Origin: a virus
IMG/VR virus record: IMGVR_UViG_3300048014_000057
Coordinates: 62,001 to 126,000 of that record
Strand: one strand, 5' to 3'
DNA: 64,000 bases
Made by a program: the position numbers and the translations under genes. How positions within the stretch are numbered: position 1 is the first letter of the stretch; every line of letters begins with the position of its first letter. The notes under the pieces are model-generated. The model was not told the origin of the DNA, made no database searches, and saw only the letters and a program-made list of their open reading frames with translations. Below are positions 23,653 to 31,736 of this stretch, piece after piece.

Positions 23653-24273
23653 CTAATTCTGAAATTCTACTGCAAATTCTCTATAAGTAAATGTAATATC
23701 TAATTTTAAAAGATTATCAGTTTTATCCCATGATAAAGGAGTTTCTGAAAATAATATTGGTTTGGCTCTATAGGCATTGACGATTTTAATCAGATTTCCC
23801 GAAAGGTCATATGTATTTATATTTATTACCTGAGAACAAATATCATCTTCATAGGCGGAAGTATAATTTGGAACAGAATAATTTAAAGCTCCATTTTGTG
23901 TGGTTTGAGAATTATTATATATTTCTGCAAAATTATATATGGAATTTATCCATTCATAAAAAAACTGATATATTAATCCATATTTATCTGTTAGAAATGA
24001 CATTTCCAAATTACCAAATACAGCATTATAAGGTTGTTTAATTATTGGACCCATACCATATCTTCTTGATTCTGTAGATTGTAATCCTATTGCAGGCGAT
24101 GTAACACTTTGGGCTCGCATTTGTAGAATTTGCGGTAATCCTGCTAAATTTCCATTGGTTATAGTTTGATTGCCTAAAATATTAGGAAGTGAAATTAAAA
24201 TATCAAATTTATTAGAAGAAGAATATCCATAAGTTTTTAAATTTGAAAGAAACTGATTTACATCAAAAGCCAT
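23653..24273 (-). CDS. Tail-tube-like baseplate protein
   Basis: 206 residues beginning MAFDVNQFLSNLKTYGYSSSNKFDILISLP. The segments MRAQSVTSPAIGLQSTESRRYG, FGNLEMSFLTDKYGLIYQFFYEWIN and a final LDITFTYREFAVEF follow the gp19/gp54 tail-tube fold pattern. Beside gp26, a baseplate tube-initiator or hub role is likely. The exact T4 equivalent is not resolved. Confidence 0.65.
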   Translation of the reverse strand: MAFDVNQFLSNLKTYGYSSSNKFDILISLPNILGNQTITNGNLAGLPQILQMRAQSVTSPAIGLQSTESRRYGMGPIIKQPYNAVFGNLEMSFLTDKYGLIYQFFYEWINSIYNFAEIYNNSQTTQNGALNYSVPNYTSAYEDDICSQVININTYDLSGNLIKIVNAYRAKPILFSETPLSWDKTDNLLKLDITFTYREFAVEFQN

Positions 24274-24292
24274 TAGAAATTATCCTTATATA

Positions 24293-24892
24293 TCATATAC
24301 TTAATAAACTCATGGCCCAGACATAATCGGAGGATTTCTTTTTGAATTTTTCTGTTGGTAAAAGTGCTGTATAATACCAATTAACAGGTTTTATATATTG
24401 AAAAGAACTTCTAACATGAGAAAATAAATATCTATGAACACAAGGTTTAAATAATTTAAATCGAGAAGCACTTGTAAGAATAGAATAATTTATTTTTAAT
24501 TTACTTGTATTGTCATATTTTTGATTATTTAATGTTTCTGAAATTCTGGTCATTAATATTGATCTCATTCCTGGTGGAAGATAATGAATATTTATTCCTA
24601 AAAATCCATCTTTATATAATTCAATAGGAAAAACGAGTGGAAAAATGTCATAATATTTAAGAGTTCCTTTATGTTTAGGATCATAGGCATAAAAATACAT
24701 TTTTCCTATTGAATTAATAGATAAATTATCCATATTTTCAAATGGACCAGCATTTTTTTGTAAATTTTTGCCAGTAGCCTTTTTGGTGTTATAGGCTTGA
24801 TTATAAAACCAATCACGAGCTTTTTTACTATCTTTTCTTAAATCGATATTATTAATACCGGCTTCTTTTGCAAGTTTTTCAAATGACCACAC
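24293..24892 (-). CDS. Conserved T4-like virion/tail protein, 199 aa
   Basis: Starts at a GTG with AAAGGAAAA upstream and the late-promoter decamer 19 bases before it. Recognisable stretches are GKMYFYAYDPKHKGTL, FPLVFPIELYKDGFLGINIHYLPPGMRSILM, LKINYSILTSASRFKLFKPC and a conserved C-terminal KPVNWYYTALLPTEKF. I recall such proteins from many T4-like phages, but cannot assign a T4 gene number with confidence. Confidence 0.55.
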   Translation of the reverse strand: MWSFEKLAKEAGINNIDLRKDSKKARDWFYNQAYNTKKATGKNLQKNAGPFENMDNLSINSIGKMYFYAYDPKHKGTLKYYDIFPLVFPIELYKDGFLGINIHYLPPGMRSILMTRISETLNNQKYDNTSKLKINYSILTSASRFKLFKPCVHRYLFSHVRSSFQYIKPVNWYYTALLPTEKFKKKSSDYVWAMSLLSI

Positions 24893-24910
24893 TGAAAATT
24901 TTCCTTTTTC

Positions 24911-24920
24911 TATATTTATT
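24911..24920 (-). promoter_or_regulatory. Candidate late promoter
   Basis: AATAAATATA on the minus strand, 19 bases before the gene at 24892, identical to the decamers before four other late genes. Confidence 0.55.
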
Positions 24921-24938
24921 ATTTTTTTGAAAAAGGAT

Positions 24939-24967
24939 TTGACAACTTTCTCATAGAAGAGTAAGAA
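24939..24967 (+). promoter_or_regulatory. Sigma70-type early promoter
   Basis: TTGACA (24939-24944), a 17-base spacer and TAAGAA (24962-24967). Precedes the plus-strand gene at 25020 and lies back-to-back with the late promoter of the divergent tail gene. Confidence 0.5.
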
Positions 24968-25019
24968 ATAGGAAATGGAGACAAAATATGGAAAATGATA
25001 AAAAATTAGGAGATAAAAA

Positions 25020-25388
25020 ATGGATAAGTCTTTAAAAGAAAAGTGGATTAAAAAACTTACTTCTGGTAAATATCGTCAATGTCAAAATAGTTTAAAGAAA
25101 GAAACTCGTGATGGTGGAGTTAGTTTTTGTTGTTTAGGAATTTTAGCAGAATGTATTGATCCTGACTATTTTACAGAAGAAAAATTTAAATATCAAAATA
25201 ATAGAACTAAAGCATTTGTTCCAAATTCTAAATATTTCCCATCTTTTGTAAATATTGGTATGTTACCTGATTTTATTTTAAATAAAATTAGGTTAATCTC
25301 AGAACAACAAAATATATTAATAGAAATGAATGATAATAAGGGTAAAAAATTTAAAACAATTGCTAAATGGATTGAAGAAAATCTATAA
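25020..25388 (+). CDS. Conserved phage hypothetical protein (CCLG family)
   Basis: 122 residues. The pattern KEKWIKKLTSGKYRQCQNSL followed by FCCLGILAECID is one I recall from many uncharacterised phage proteins. AGGAGATAAAA precedes the ATG. The gene at 39321 has a related YCLLGACYFLE patch. Function unknown. Confidence 0.6.
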   Translation: MDKSLKEKWIKKLTSGKYRQCQNSLKKETRDGGVSFCCLGILAECIDPDYFTEEKFKYQNNRTKAFVPNSKYFPSFVNIGMLPDFILNKIRLISEQQNILIEMNDNKGKKFKTIAKWIEENL

Positions 25389-25398
25389 ATAAAATAAT

Positions 25399-25490
25399 GC
25401 GGGATTAGTGTAATGGTAGCACACGGTCCTTATAAGGCCGCATCGCCAGATTAGCGAGTAGTAAAAGTTCGAATCTTTTATCCCGTACCA
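25399..25490 (+). tRNA. tRNA with anticodon TAT (Ile codon AUA) and long variable arm
   Basis: Acceptor GCGGGAT/ATCCCGT with a weak G1-U72 pair, discriminator A, encoded CCA. D-stem GTG/CAC, anticodon arm CGGTC-CTTATAA-GGCCG, T-arm AAAAG-TTCGAAT-CTTTT. The variable region is 22 bases with a TCGC/GCGA stem. Long variable arms belong to Leu, Ser and Tyr tRNAs, not Ile, so its charging identity is open. Confidence 0.75.
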
Positions 25491-25514
25491 ATTAAAAAAA
25501 TTAAGGAGATTTAT

Positions 25515-25946
25515 ATGGAAGATTATATTTTACCAGCAGGAAAATATTTAATAGGTGATCCTTGTTATTTTTTTTCTGATAAACCACATGAAGATTGGTT
25601 AAATTTTTTAGAACAAAATGATTTTCTTGATAATGAAGGAAAAGGGGTATTAACAGGAACCGATTTATCTGTAGTTGTTTTTGGAACAAAATATGGTGAT
25701 GGACTTTATAAAGATGAATATAACAATGAATATGGTGTAGATTCTGGATTAATTGGTATTATTCCTTATACAGAGGAAAGTGATATTCCTTCTTTAATGC
25801 ATTTAATACAATTTGATAAGGATTTTGAATGTATTAATAATAATGGATATTTACATTTTGGTGACATTGTTATTGACACAGTTCAAGACTATCATTATGA
25901 TTATACCGATGAAACCGAAGATGAAGGAGTATGGGATGAACCATGA
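25515..25946 (+). CDS. Conserved phage hypothetical protein, 143 aa
   Basis: Begins MEDYILPAGKYLIGDPCYFF, with VVVFGTKYGDG and a DSGLIGIIP loop later; a beta-rich acidic protein of a type widespread in phages (GDPCY pattern). AAGGAG sits eight bases upstream. Function unknown. Confidence 0.6.
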   Translation: MEDYILPAGKYLIGDPCYFFSDKPHEDWLNFLEQNDFLDNEGKGVLTGTDLSVVVFGTKYGDGLYKDEYNNEYGVDSGLIGIIPYTEESDIPSLMHLIQFDKDFECINNNGYLHFGDIVIDTVQDYHYDYTDETEDEGVWDEP

Positions 25947-26040
25947 AATTATTGGTCGTTATGACTCACTTTTTAATGCCTTTTTTTATGGTTATTATGA
26001 AGGAACAAAATTCGTAATTCTCTATGCAATAATATTTTGA
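25936..26040 (+). CDS. Small membrane peptide, 34 aa
   Basis: The ATG at 25936 has a good AAGGAG six bases upstream and lies inside the end of the previous gene. A polar start (MNHEIIGRYDSLFN) is followed by aromatic and hydrophobic residues. The next gene begins 12 bases later. Small but with a convincing ribosome site. Confidence 0.45.
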   Translation: MNHEIIGRYDSLFNAFFYGYYEGTKFVILYAIIF

Positions 26041-26051
26041 AAGGATTTAGA

Positions 26052-26300
26052 ATGTTAAATTTTGGGGAATGTTTTCTCATTTTATCTAAAGAAAATAATG
26101 ATTATAAAATTTTAAATACTATTTATCCTCATAATATGGTATATGAGGATAAAAAACTTCTTGGTCTTCTTATACAAGTTAGAAGAAATGTTACACAATG
26201 GTATGATAACTATTTTAAAAATAAGAATGATCAACTTTGTGTTGGTATTGGGGAAAAAGATTTATCTGATGGGCAATATAAAATTTTAAGACTTATTTAA
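26052..26300 (+). CDS. Hypothetical protein, 82 aa
   Basis: ATG 26052 is chosen for its AAGGA spacing; a longer frame starts at 26037 without a ribosome site. No recognised motif; mixed alpha/beta. Confidence 0.5.
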   Translation: MLNFGECFLILSKENNDYKILNTIYPHNMVYEDKKLLGLLIQVRRNVTQWYDNYFKNKNDQLCVGIGEKDLSDGQYKILRLI

Positions 26301-26321
26301 AATAAATAGGAGACAAGGAAA

Positions 26322-26714
26322 TTGAATATAATTAAAGAAATAGAAAATATTAACAAAAAAATAAATTTCCTTGTTTCTTTATTTTCAAACAATTCCGGAG
26401 GAAATACAATGATAGATTTATCACAATTAGAAAAAGAAGTAGAAAATGCAATTAATCTTGCAAAATTAGCAGGAGATAAAATCCTTTCTAATATAGAAAC
26501 AAAGGCAAGTGAAGATGCTGCTACTATTGCTAAAATTGCAAATTTACATATTACATTAAGTTCTGCCATGGCTAATTTAAATTTTATTATTTCTAATAAT
26601 GTTATTCATGGAGAAGGTGTATTATTAAATGTTGTAGATTTTACAAAACAAATTCCTCACGATATCGAAGTAGGAGTAGAAAATCTAGTTGATGAAGTTA
26701 AAAAGATAATTTAA
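26322..26714 (+). CDS. Hypothetical helical protein, 130 aa
   Basis: Starts at a TTG preceded by AGGAG and AAGGAA; a second in-frame ATG at 26409 with a GGAGG sequence close by could give a shorter product. Almost entirely helical, with alanine-rich heptads (ASEDAATIAKIANLHITLSSAM). It may be a structural or assembly protein, but nothing proves this. Confidence 0.5.
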   Translation: MNIIKEIENINKKINFLVSLFSNNSGGNTMIDLSQLEKEVENAINLAKLAGDKILSNIETKASEDAATIAKIANLHITLSSAMANLNFIISNNVIHGEGVLLNVVDFTKQIPHDIEVGVENLVDEVKKII

Positions 26715-26767
26715 TTTATAACATTGGGTGACATATACGAAAAAAGAATAGAACATATTCTTTCGAA

Positions 26768-27067
26768 TTGTTATTTAAACATGGTGAAACTTGTCCTTAT
26801 TGTAATAAAATTATAAAAATTAATTTTAATAATAAAAATGCACATAATGAAAAAAATTTTCCCACAAGAGATCATGTTATTCCTAAATCTGTAATGCCTG
26901 GACAACCCAGAATAATTGTATGTAGAGAATGTAATCAAAATAAAGATAAAAAAACATTATTAGAATGGTATCATAAATTAAAAAATAATAATGATATTAG
27001 AAAAGATATTATCAAAGAACATTTAAAAAGAAGTGGTTATAAAAAGGAAGATATAGAAAATGAATGA
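26768..27067 (+). CDS. HNH endonuclease
   Basis: CPYCNK (about residue 9), RDHVIPKS and CRECNQNK (zinc and HNH core) identify an HNH nuclease of the small phage type. The listed start is a TTG at 26768. The frame is open back to 26735 (IRKKNRTYSFEL..), and those residues look like part of the protein, but no ATG or GTG exists there. It overlaps the next gene by 8 bases. Could be a homing or a packaging-type nuclease. Confidence 0.72.
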   Translation: MLFKHGETCPYCNKIIKINFNNKNAHNEKNFPTRDHVIPKSVMPGQPRIIVCRECNQNKDKKTLLEWYHKLKNNNDIRKDIIKEHLKRSGYKKEDIENE

Positions 27068-28118
27068 TATAGTAAGAAAACTAGCAAGTATTCGTCGTAT
27101 TGCAGAAATTAAACCAATCGAAGGTGCTGATAAAATTGTTGCTTATAGAGTTGACGGATGGTGGGTAGTTTCACAAAAAGATGCTTTTAATGTTGGAGAC
27201 CTAGTTTTATATTTTGAGATTGATTCGTTTTTAAATGTAAGACCAGAATTCGAATTTCTTAGGAAAAATTCTTTTAAATCTACTAAAAATTTAGGAGATG
27301 GTTTTAGAATTAAAACTATTAAACTTAAAGGTCAAATTTCCCAAGGATTAATTCTTCCTATAACTGATTTTCAAGAATTTTTACAAACAAATCAAGACGG
27401 ACAAAAATTAATTGAATTTCTTAATGAAGGTGATAATGTTACTGAAATTCTTGGAATTCAAAAATATGAAAAGCCAATTCCATCTTGTCTTCAAGGAACA
27501 GTAAAAGGTAATTTTCCTTCATTTATTAGAAAAACTGATCAAGAACGATATCAAAATCTATCAGAAAAAGAAAAAAATTGTTATAAAAATATTCCATTTG
27601 AAGTTACTGTTAAAATGGATGGTTCTTCTATGACTGTTTATTATAAAGATGGAGATTTTGGTGTATGTTCCAGAAATCTTGATCTTAAAGATGATACAGA
27701 AAATCTTTATTGGAAAATTGCTAAAGAATTAAAACTAAAAGAAAAATTAGAAAAACTGCAATATAATATTGCATTACAAATGGAACTTTGTGGACCAGGA
27801 ATTCAAGGAAATCCACAAAAATTAGATACACATAAAGTTTTTATATTTGATATCTATGATATTAATTGTCAAAGATACTTTTCTCCATATGAAAGATATA
27901 TAATTTTAGAAAAATTAAATCTTTTATTTAATATTGTTCCTATATTAGGAATAAATTATTTTGGAGAAAATATTTTCGATCATGAAAAAATTCATATGAT
28001 AGCAGATAACACTAGATATAATAATATTCCTGCAGAAGGAGTTGTATTTAAATCAATGCGTGGCAGATATTCATTTAAAATGATAAGTAATGTATATTTG
28101 TTAAAAGAGAAAGATTAA
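27060..28118 (+). CDS. RNA ligase, DRB0094/Rnl5-like family
   Basis: 352 residues: an N-terminal OB-type domain (IKPIEGADKIVAYRVDGWWVV) followed by a nucleotidyltransferase core with the adenylation site KMDGSS (about 185), GVCSRN, MELCGPGIQGNP and EGVVFKSM, then the motif V lysine in FKMISN. This architecture is that of DRB0094-type RNA ligases, which seal RNA 3' ends opposite a template. With RNA ligase 1 at 12785 the phage has two RNA-sealing enzymes. Confidence 0.85.
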   Translation: MNDIVRKLASIRRIAEIKPIEGADKIVAYRVDGWWVVSQKDAFNVGDLVLYFEIDSFLNVRPEFEFLRKNSFKSTKNLGDGFRIKTIKLKGQISQGLILPITDFQEFLQTNQDGQKLIEFLNEGDNVTEILGIQKYEKPIPSCLQGTVKGNFPSFIRKTDQERYQNLSEKEKNCYKNIPFEVTVKMDGSSMTVYYKDGDFGVCSRNLDLKDDTENLYWKIAKELKLKEKLEKLQYNIALQMELCGPGIQGNPQKLDTHKVFIFDIYDINCQRYFSPYERYIILEKLNLLFNIVPILGINYFGENIFDHEKIHMIADNTRYNNIPAEGVVFKSMRGRYSFKMISNVYLLKEKD

Positions 28119-28120
28119 AA

Positions 28121-28375
28121 ATGATTACTATTTATACTAAAAAATATTGTGAATGGTGTGATAAAGCCAAAGAATTATTAAATTCTCTTTCTATTCCTTT
28201 TTCCGAATACAAAATTGGAGAAGACATTCCTCGTGAATGGATATTAAATACTTTTCCTACCATGCATACAGTTCCTATTATTCTATATAAAAATCAATTA
28301 ATAGGAGGATATCAGGATTTACTACATGAAATAAATACTAATATACATTTTGGAAAAACATTATTATTAGAATAA
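28121..28375 (+). CDS. nrdC: Glutaredoxin
   Basis: 84 residues with redox motif CEWC (11-14), a cis-Pro loop TVPIIL and GGYQDL near the end. It likely reduces the ribonucleotide reductase encoded at 33982. It starts 2 bases after the RNA ligase stop; a strong terminator follows. Confidence 0.88.
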   Translation: MITIYTKKYCEWCDKAKELLNSLSIPFSEYKIGEDIPREWILNTFPTMHTVPIILYKNQLIGGYQDLLHEINTNIHFGKTLLLE

Positions 28376-28407
28376 AAATTTAATAAGAACGTAATTTTTA
28401 TACTTAA

Positions 28408-28440
28408 AAGACCTAGGAGAAATCTTAGGTCTTTTTTTTT
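28408..28440 (+). terminator. Rho-independent terminator
   Basis: AAGACCTA (28408-28415), a ten-base loop, TAGGTCTT (28426-28433), then a long T-run. Separates the glutaredoxin operon from the late block. Confidence 0.85.
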
Positions 28441-28452
28441 ATTTTATATTAT

Positions 28453-28462
28453 AATAAATATA
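28453..28462 (+). promoter_or_regulatory. Candidate late promoter
   Basis: AATAAATATA, 20 bases before the TTG start at 28482 and directly after a terminator, so transcription of the virion genes must restart here. Confidence 0.6.
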
Positions 28463-28481
28463 TTAAAAAATGGAGTTTAAA

Positions 28482-28784
28482 TTGGAAGTTCAAAATCAAA
28501 AATCAAATACAAATACTAAAGATACTTTAAAAAAAAGAATAACTCGTGTGATCATAAATCCACAAATTAAAGAAAAAATAAATGATAATTGTATAAAAAT
28601 AATAGAAAGTTATTTAAAAAAAGAAGATTTTAATCCTTTAGATTCTGATAAAAATTTAGATTCTGATCCTGATAATGCTGTATCCGATCCATATAAAGTT
28701 TTGGGTAATCCAAAAGCGTCTTTAGAATTAAAAGATTTGGCATATAAAATAATAACAATTCGTTCTTGTAATGATTTAGGATAA
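28482..28784 (+). CDS. Hypothetical late protein, 100 aa
   Basis: The TTG at 28482 is preferred, since GGAG lies six bases upstream; the ATG at 28470 overlaps that ribosome site. Basic first half; the C-terminal half has DNAVSDPYKVLGNPKASLELKDLAYKI, perhaps a conserved protein of the virion block. First gene of a late run. Confidence 0.5.
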   Translation: MEVQNQKSNTNTKDTLKKRITRVIINPQIKEKINDNCIKIIESYLKKEDFNPLDSDKNLDSDPDNAVSDPYKVLGNPKASLELKDLAYKIITIRSCNDLG

Positions 28785-28834
28785 TTATACCAAAATAATA
28801 AATAGAATAAATAATTAAAAGGAAAAAAAAATAA

Positions 28835-29428
28835 ATGAGTCGTTGGGGAACATCAGATTATTCAAATAATACTTCTAAACAATATGCATTAGATACTTTT
28901 AATAAAGGTAATAATGCAATTGCAAATGGGAGTGCTCTTTATCATAATACTACCCCATCAGCCTTTACTAATGGAATGGTTCAAGGTTTATATGGTGTTA
29001 CTAATACAATGGTACAAGCCGCACAGGCAAATCATGCTACTCTTTTAAGTCAACCGGGATGGACTTTAGTTAGACAAGGTACTGGTCCTGTTCTAACAAT
29101 TACAGCTTCTCCTGGTGGTACTTCCTATAATAATACTGATGTTCTTACAATTTCAGGTAATGGTTGTGTAAATTGTACTTCTAATCCTGTTACTAATTCT
29201 ACTGGTGGTATTCTTTCATTTACAAATATTGTTCCTGGATTTGGATTTCCTAATACAGCCTATGTAACCAAAGCATTTGCAAATTCTACTGGTGGGGCTT
29301 CTTCTGGTTCTGGTGCTACCGTAGTTATTACTTTAGGTGGACGTGCAGGAAGAATTAATAGAGAAGTTTTAGTTGCTACAGGATCAATGATAAATGGAAA
29401 TGCTAGTTCACTTTTTCCAACTTCATAG
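28835..29428 (+). CDS. Virion structural protein, 197 aa
   Basis: Starts MSRWGTSDYSNNTSKQ; rich in Gly, Thr, Asn and Ser with beta-type repeats (ASPGGTSYNNTDVLTISGNG) and a C-terminal GGRAGRINREVLVATGSM. This style is common among small virion proteins of T4-like marine phages. Preceded by AATAATAAATAGAATAAATA, likely a late element. Confidence 0.55.
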   Translation: MSRWGTSDYSNNTSKQYALDTFNKGNNAIANGSALYHNTTPSAFTNGMVQGLYGVTNTMVQAAQANHATLLSQPGWTLVRQGTGPVLTITASPGGTSYNNTDVLTISGNGCVNCTSNPVTNSTGGILSFTNIVPGFGFPNTAYVTKAFANSTGGASSGSGATVVITLGGRAGRINREVLVATGSMINGNASSLFPTS

Positions 29429-29453
29429 TTTTCTTTATAATTGAAAGAATCTA

Positions 29454-29747
29454 ATGTCTGGTAATAATTCAACAAGATTATCACAATTACAACCAAAATT
29501 ATATGCAGATGCTTCTGATCAATTAGTAGCATATTCAAATATTTCGTCTAATGACGTTTTAATTTCAGTTTCTAATTTATATTATAATACTACTTTATAT
29601 GTTAATAAAGTAGTATTACTTCAAAATAATACTCCTGCTAATTCATCTATAAATTCAATTACTAACAATATTTGGTCTGATGGTAATTATATATATGTTG
29701 CCACTGGAAATAATTCGGTTAAACGTGTTGCTCTAACTTCTTTCTAA
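29454..29747 (+). CDS. Small virion-type protein, 97 aa
   Basis: Ser/Asn-rich, beta-structured (VVLLQNNTPANSSINSI, then YIYVATGNNSVKRVAL), consistent with a decoration or fibre-associated protein. 25 bases after the previous structural gene and no terminator between them. No family assigned. Confidence 0.5.
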   Translation: MSGNNSTRLSQLQPKLYADASDQLVAYSNISSNDVLISVSNLYYNTTLYVNKVVLLQNNTPANSSINSITNNIWSDGNYIYVATGNNSVKRVALTSF

Positions 29748-29765
29748 TTTATAAAGGAAAAATAA

Positions 29766-30161
29766 ATGTTACTTTCAGAAATTGAAAAATTAAATAAAAT
29801 ATCTCTTAAAATGTTACAAGATGAACCTCTTAACGAAGCCTATCATAAAGATGATCGATCTGCTTTAGATGAAATTAAAAAATTAATGAATCATCATACT
29901 GAAATGCAGATGCGTCATAAAGCCATGATGAATGGTTCCAAAGATAAAGACATGAGTAAACATGATCTTTGTTGTATGGCTCATTCTTTTGCCTGTAAAC
30001 ATTATGGAAATTTAGGAGCAAATGCTTATAATTATGGTGAATATGGTAATGGATTGCCACAAGATTATCATATAAATAAAGAATTTTATGATAAATTAAA
30101 TACAATGGTTTCTAAAAATGCTGATCAAAAATCAAAAGAATGTGGTGTAAATTGTGAATAA
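29766..30161 (+). CDS. Hypothetical protein, 131 aa
   Basis: Helical and His/Met-rich in the middle (LMNHHTEMQMRHKAMMN), then HDLCCMAHSFACKHYG. The pattern suggests metal binding but is not a known motif to me. Lies in the late virion block with a good ribosome site (AAGGAAAAATAA). Confidence 0.5.
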   Translation: MLLSEIEKLNKISLKMLQDEPLNEAYHKDDRSALDEIKKLMNHHTEMQMRHKAMMNGSKDKDMSKHDLCCMAHSFACKHYGNLGANAYNYGEYGNGLPQDYHINKEFYDKLNTMVSKNADQKSKECGVNCE

Positions 30162-30164
30162 TGA

Positions 30165-30560
30165 ATGGAAAATTTAACAGAAGAAAATTTTTTAGTATTA
30201 TGTGCCAAAAATTATAAAAATACTCAATGTTATTCTACTGAAGAATTTTTAGATGATATAAAAAGATTTAAATACTTAAAAAAAATATTTACTAGATATT
30301 CAAAAACAAACATTATAGATGAAAGGCTTGTTTTAAATCATATAATCATCTTAAATAATGTTTTTTATTCAAAATTTTTATGTCGTATATTTTTTCTAAA
30401 AATGCCTGATCAAATAAAATATATAAAACCATTTCTTTTATATTTAAATATTCTTCCTGAAGATGTTGAAAATGTCAATGGTATAAATTATAATACTATT
30501 GACATACCCATGGATGAAAAAATAATAAAAAAACTTAGGGAATTTAACAAAAAAATTTAA
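30165..30560 (+). CDS. Conserved T4-like hypothetical protein, 131 aa
   Basis: The stretch DDIKRFKYLKKIFTRYSKTN, LVLNHIIILNNVF and IKPFLLYLNILPEDV is one I recall from T4-like cyanophages as an uncharacterised conserved protein. Soluble and helical. Starts 3 bases after the previous gene. Confidence 0.55.
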   Translation: MENLTEENFLVLCAKNYKNTQCYSTEEFLDDIKRFKYLKKIFTRYSKTNIIDERLVLNHIIILNNVFYSKFLCRIFFLKMPDQIKYIKPFLLYLNILPEDVENVNGINYNTIDIPMDEKIIKKLREFNKKI

Positions 30561-30588
30561 ATAAATAATATAAAAGAAAGATGAAAAA

Positions 30589-30894
30589 ATGTTTTCTATA
30601 AATGAAATTAGTAAAGAAATACTAGATAAATTTATTAAAGATGCTCTTGAAAAGCATATGAAAACTTATATTGATGGACATACAAAAAAATCTTTATTAA
30701 TTAAACATATAAAAGATCAAAAAAAAGTTAAAGAAAAAAAATTATTTGATGAATCTGTAATAAAAGAAGAAGAACCTACAAATGTTATGGGTAATTCTTC
30801 TTCTAGTCAAGGTCCAATACAAACATTTGATCCTTTATTAGGAAATATAAAAAAAATAATTAAAAGAAAAATTAAAAAGAAAGATGTTATATAA
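30589..30894 (+). CDS. Hypothetical protein, 101 aa
   Basis: A charged helical first half; the C-terminal part contains NVMGNSSSSQGPIQTFDPLL, a pattern I associate with T4-like phages of marine hosts. Shares TAATG with the following membrane gene. AAATAAATAATATAAAA upstream may be a late element. Confidence 0.5.
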   Translation: MFSINEISKEILDKFIKDALEKHMKTYIDGHTKKSLLIKHIKDQKKVKEKKLFDESVIKEEEPTNVMGNSSSSQGPIQTFDPLLGNIKKIIKRKIKKKDVI

Positions 30895-31307
30895 TGGATA
30901 TGACTTCTACTGTAAGTACATCTTTTTTAGGAATGAAATCATTTTTTACAATGATTGGTGGATTTCTTCTCATGATTGGTTCTACCTTAGAGCCTAATGT
31001 TGCAATATGGATAATTTCACTTGGTGGTTCTTTGTTATATATAGCTATTGGTCAAGATCAATCACTTAAAAATATCTTTTTTAATTTGATTATTGGATTG
31101 TTTTTTGGTATATTTGGTTCCCAATTGATGCATATTTGGGAACCTTTATTACCACAAATTGCTGTATCATTTTTTCTTTCAATGTTCGGAGTATCCACAA
31201 CACAATATATATTAAGAAATCTTAAAACAACTTCTTTTGTTGATATTATTTCTGCAATAATTTCTAAAATCATTCCTTGGTCATCGGAAAAATCAGGAAA
31301 AAAATAA
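30894..31307 (+). CDS. Membrane protein, 137 aa, four segments
   Basis: Four hydrophobic segments (about 12-28, 34-50, 62-82, 88-105) and a short polar tail. Followed after three bases by another membrane protein, so they may form a pair. No holin or transporter family is recognised with confidence. Confidence 0.55.
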   Translation: MDMTSTVSTSFLGMKSFFTMIGGFLLMIGSTLEPNVAIWIISLGGSLLYIAIGQDQSLKNIFFNLIIGLFFGIFGSQLMHIWEPLLPQIAVSFFLSMFGVSTTQYILRNLKTTSFVDIISAIISKIIPWSSEKSGKK

Positions 31308-31310
31308 AAA

Positions 31311-31673
31311 ATGACTTTTATACAATCCTTAAATCATTTTGCTTTATATATAATGCCATTAGATATCTGGAATTTTATTGAATCTACTTTTAGTATATTA
31401 TTAGTCATTGCTTGTATTATGCAAAGATCAAAATTAGATATATTTTCTTCATGTTCAACAAGATTATCTAAAACTTCTGTTAAAATTGGACAATTTGCCT
31501 TATATATTCAAATGATGCTAGGGATTTTGACTGCCGTAGATGGTTATTATAATTCTATCGATAATAAAGTTCATATATTACTTGCATTATTTGTTCTTTC
31601 TTCTTCTCTTACAAAATTTTCCGTATATTTAAACTTATTTGAAAAAACTGTTAAAATGGATACAATAGGATAA
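31311..31673 (+). CDS. Membrane protein, 120 aa, three segments
   Basis: Hydrophobic segments at about 5-35, 58-75 and 85-105. Coupled to the preceding membrane gene by 3-base spacing. Unknown function; possibly a phage-specific membrane assembly or exclusion factor. Confidence 0.5.
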   Translation: MTFIQSLNHFALYIMPLDIWNFIESTFSILLVIACIMQRSKLDIFSSCSTRLSKTSVKIGQFALYIQMMLGILTAVDGYYNSIDNKVHILLALFVLSSSLTKFSVYLNLFEKTVKMDTIG

Positions 31674-31736
31674 TTTTTCTTGTTTTTCTATCTAAAATAG
31701 TATAGAATTACCCTCCGATCAAGAAAGGATTATTTT

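Noticed and set aside
24988-25035. Small leader ORF MENDKKLGDKKWISL
   Set aside because: Overlaps the start and ribosome site of the next gene and has no separate support.
29260-29538. Minus-strand frame opposite structural genes
   Set aside because: Shadow of Gly/Thr-rich coding sequence on the plus strand.
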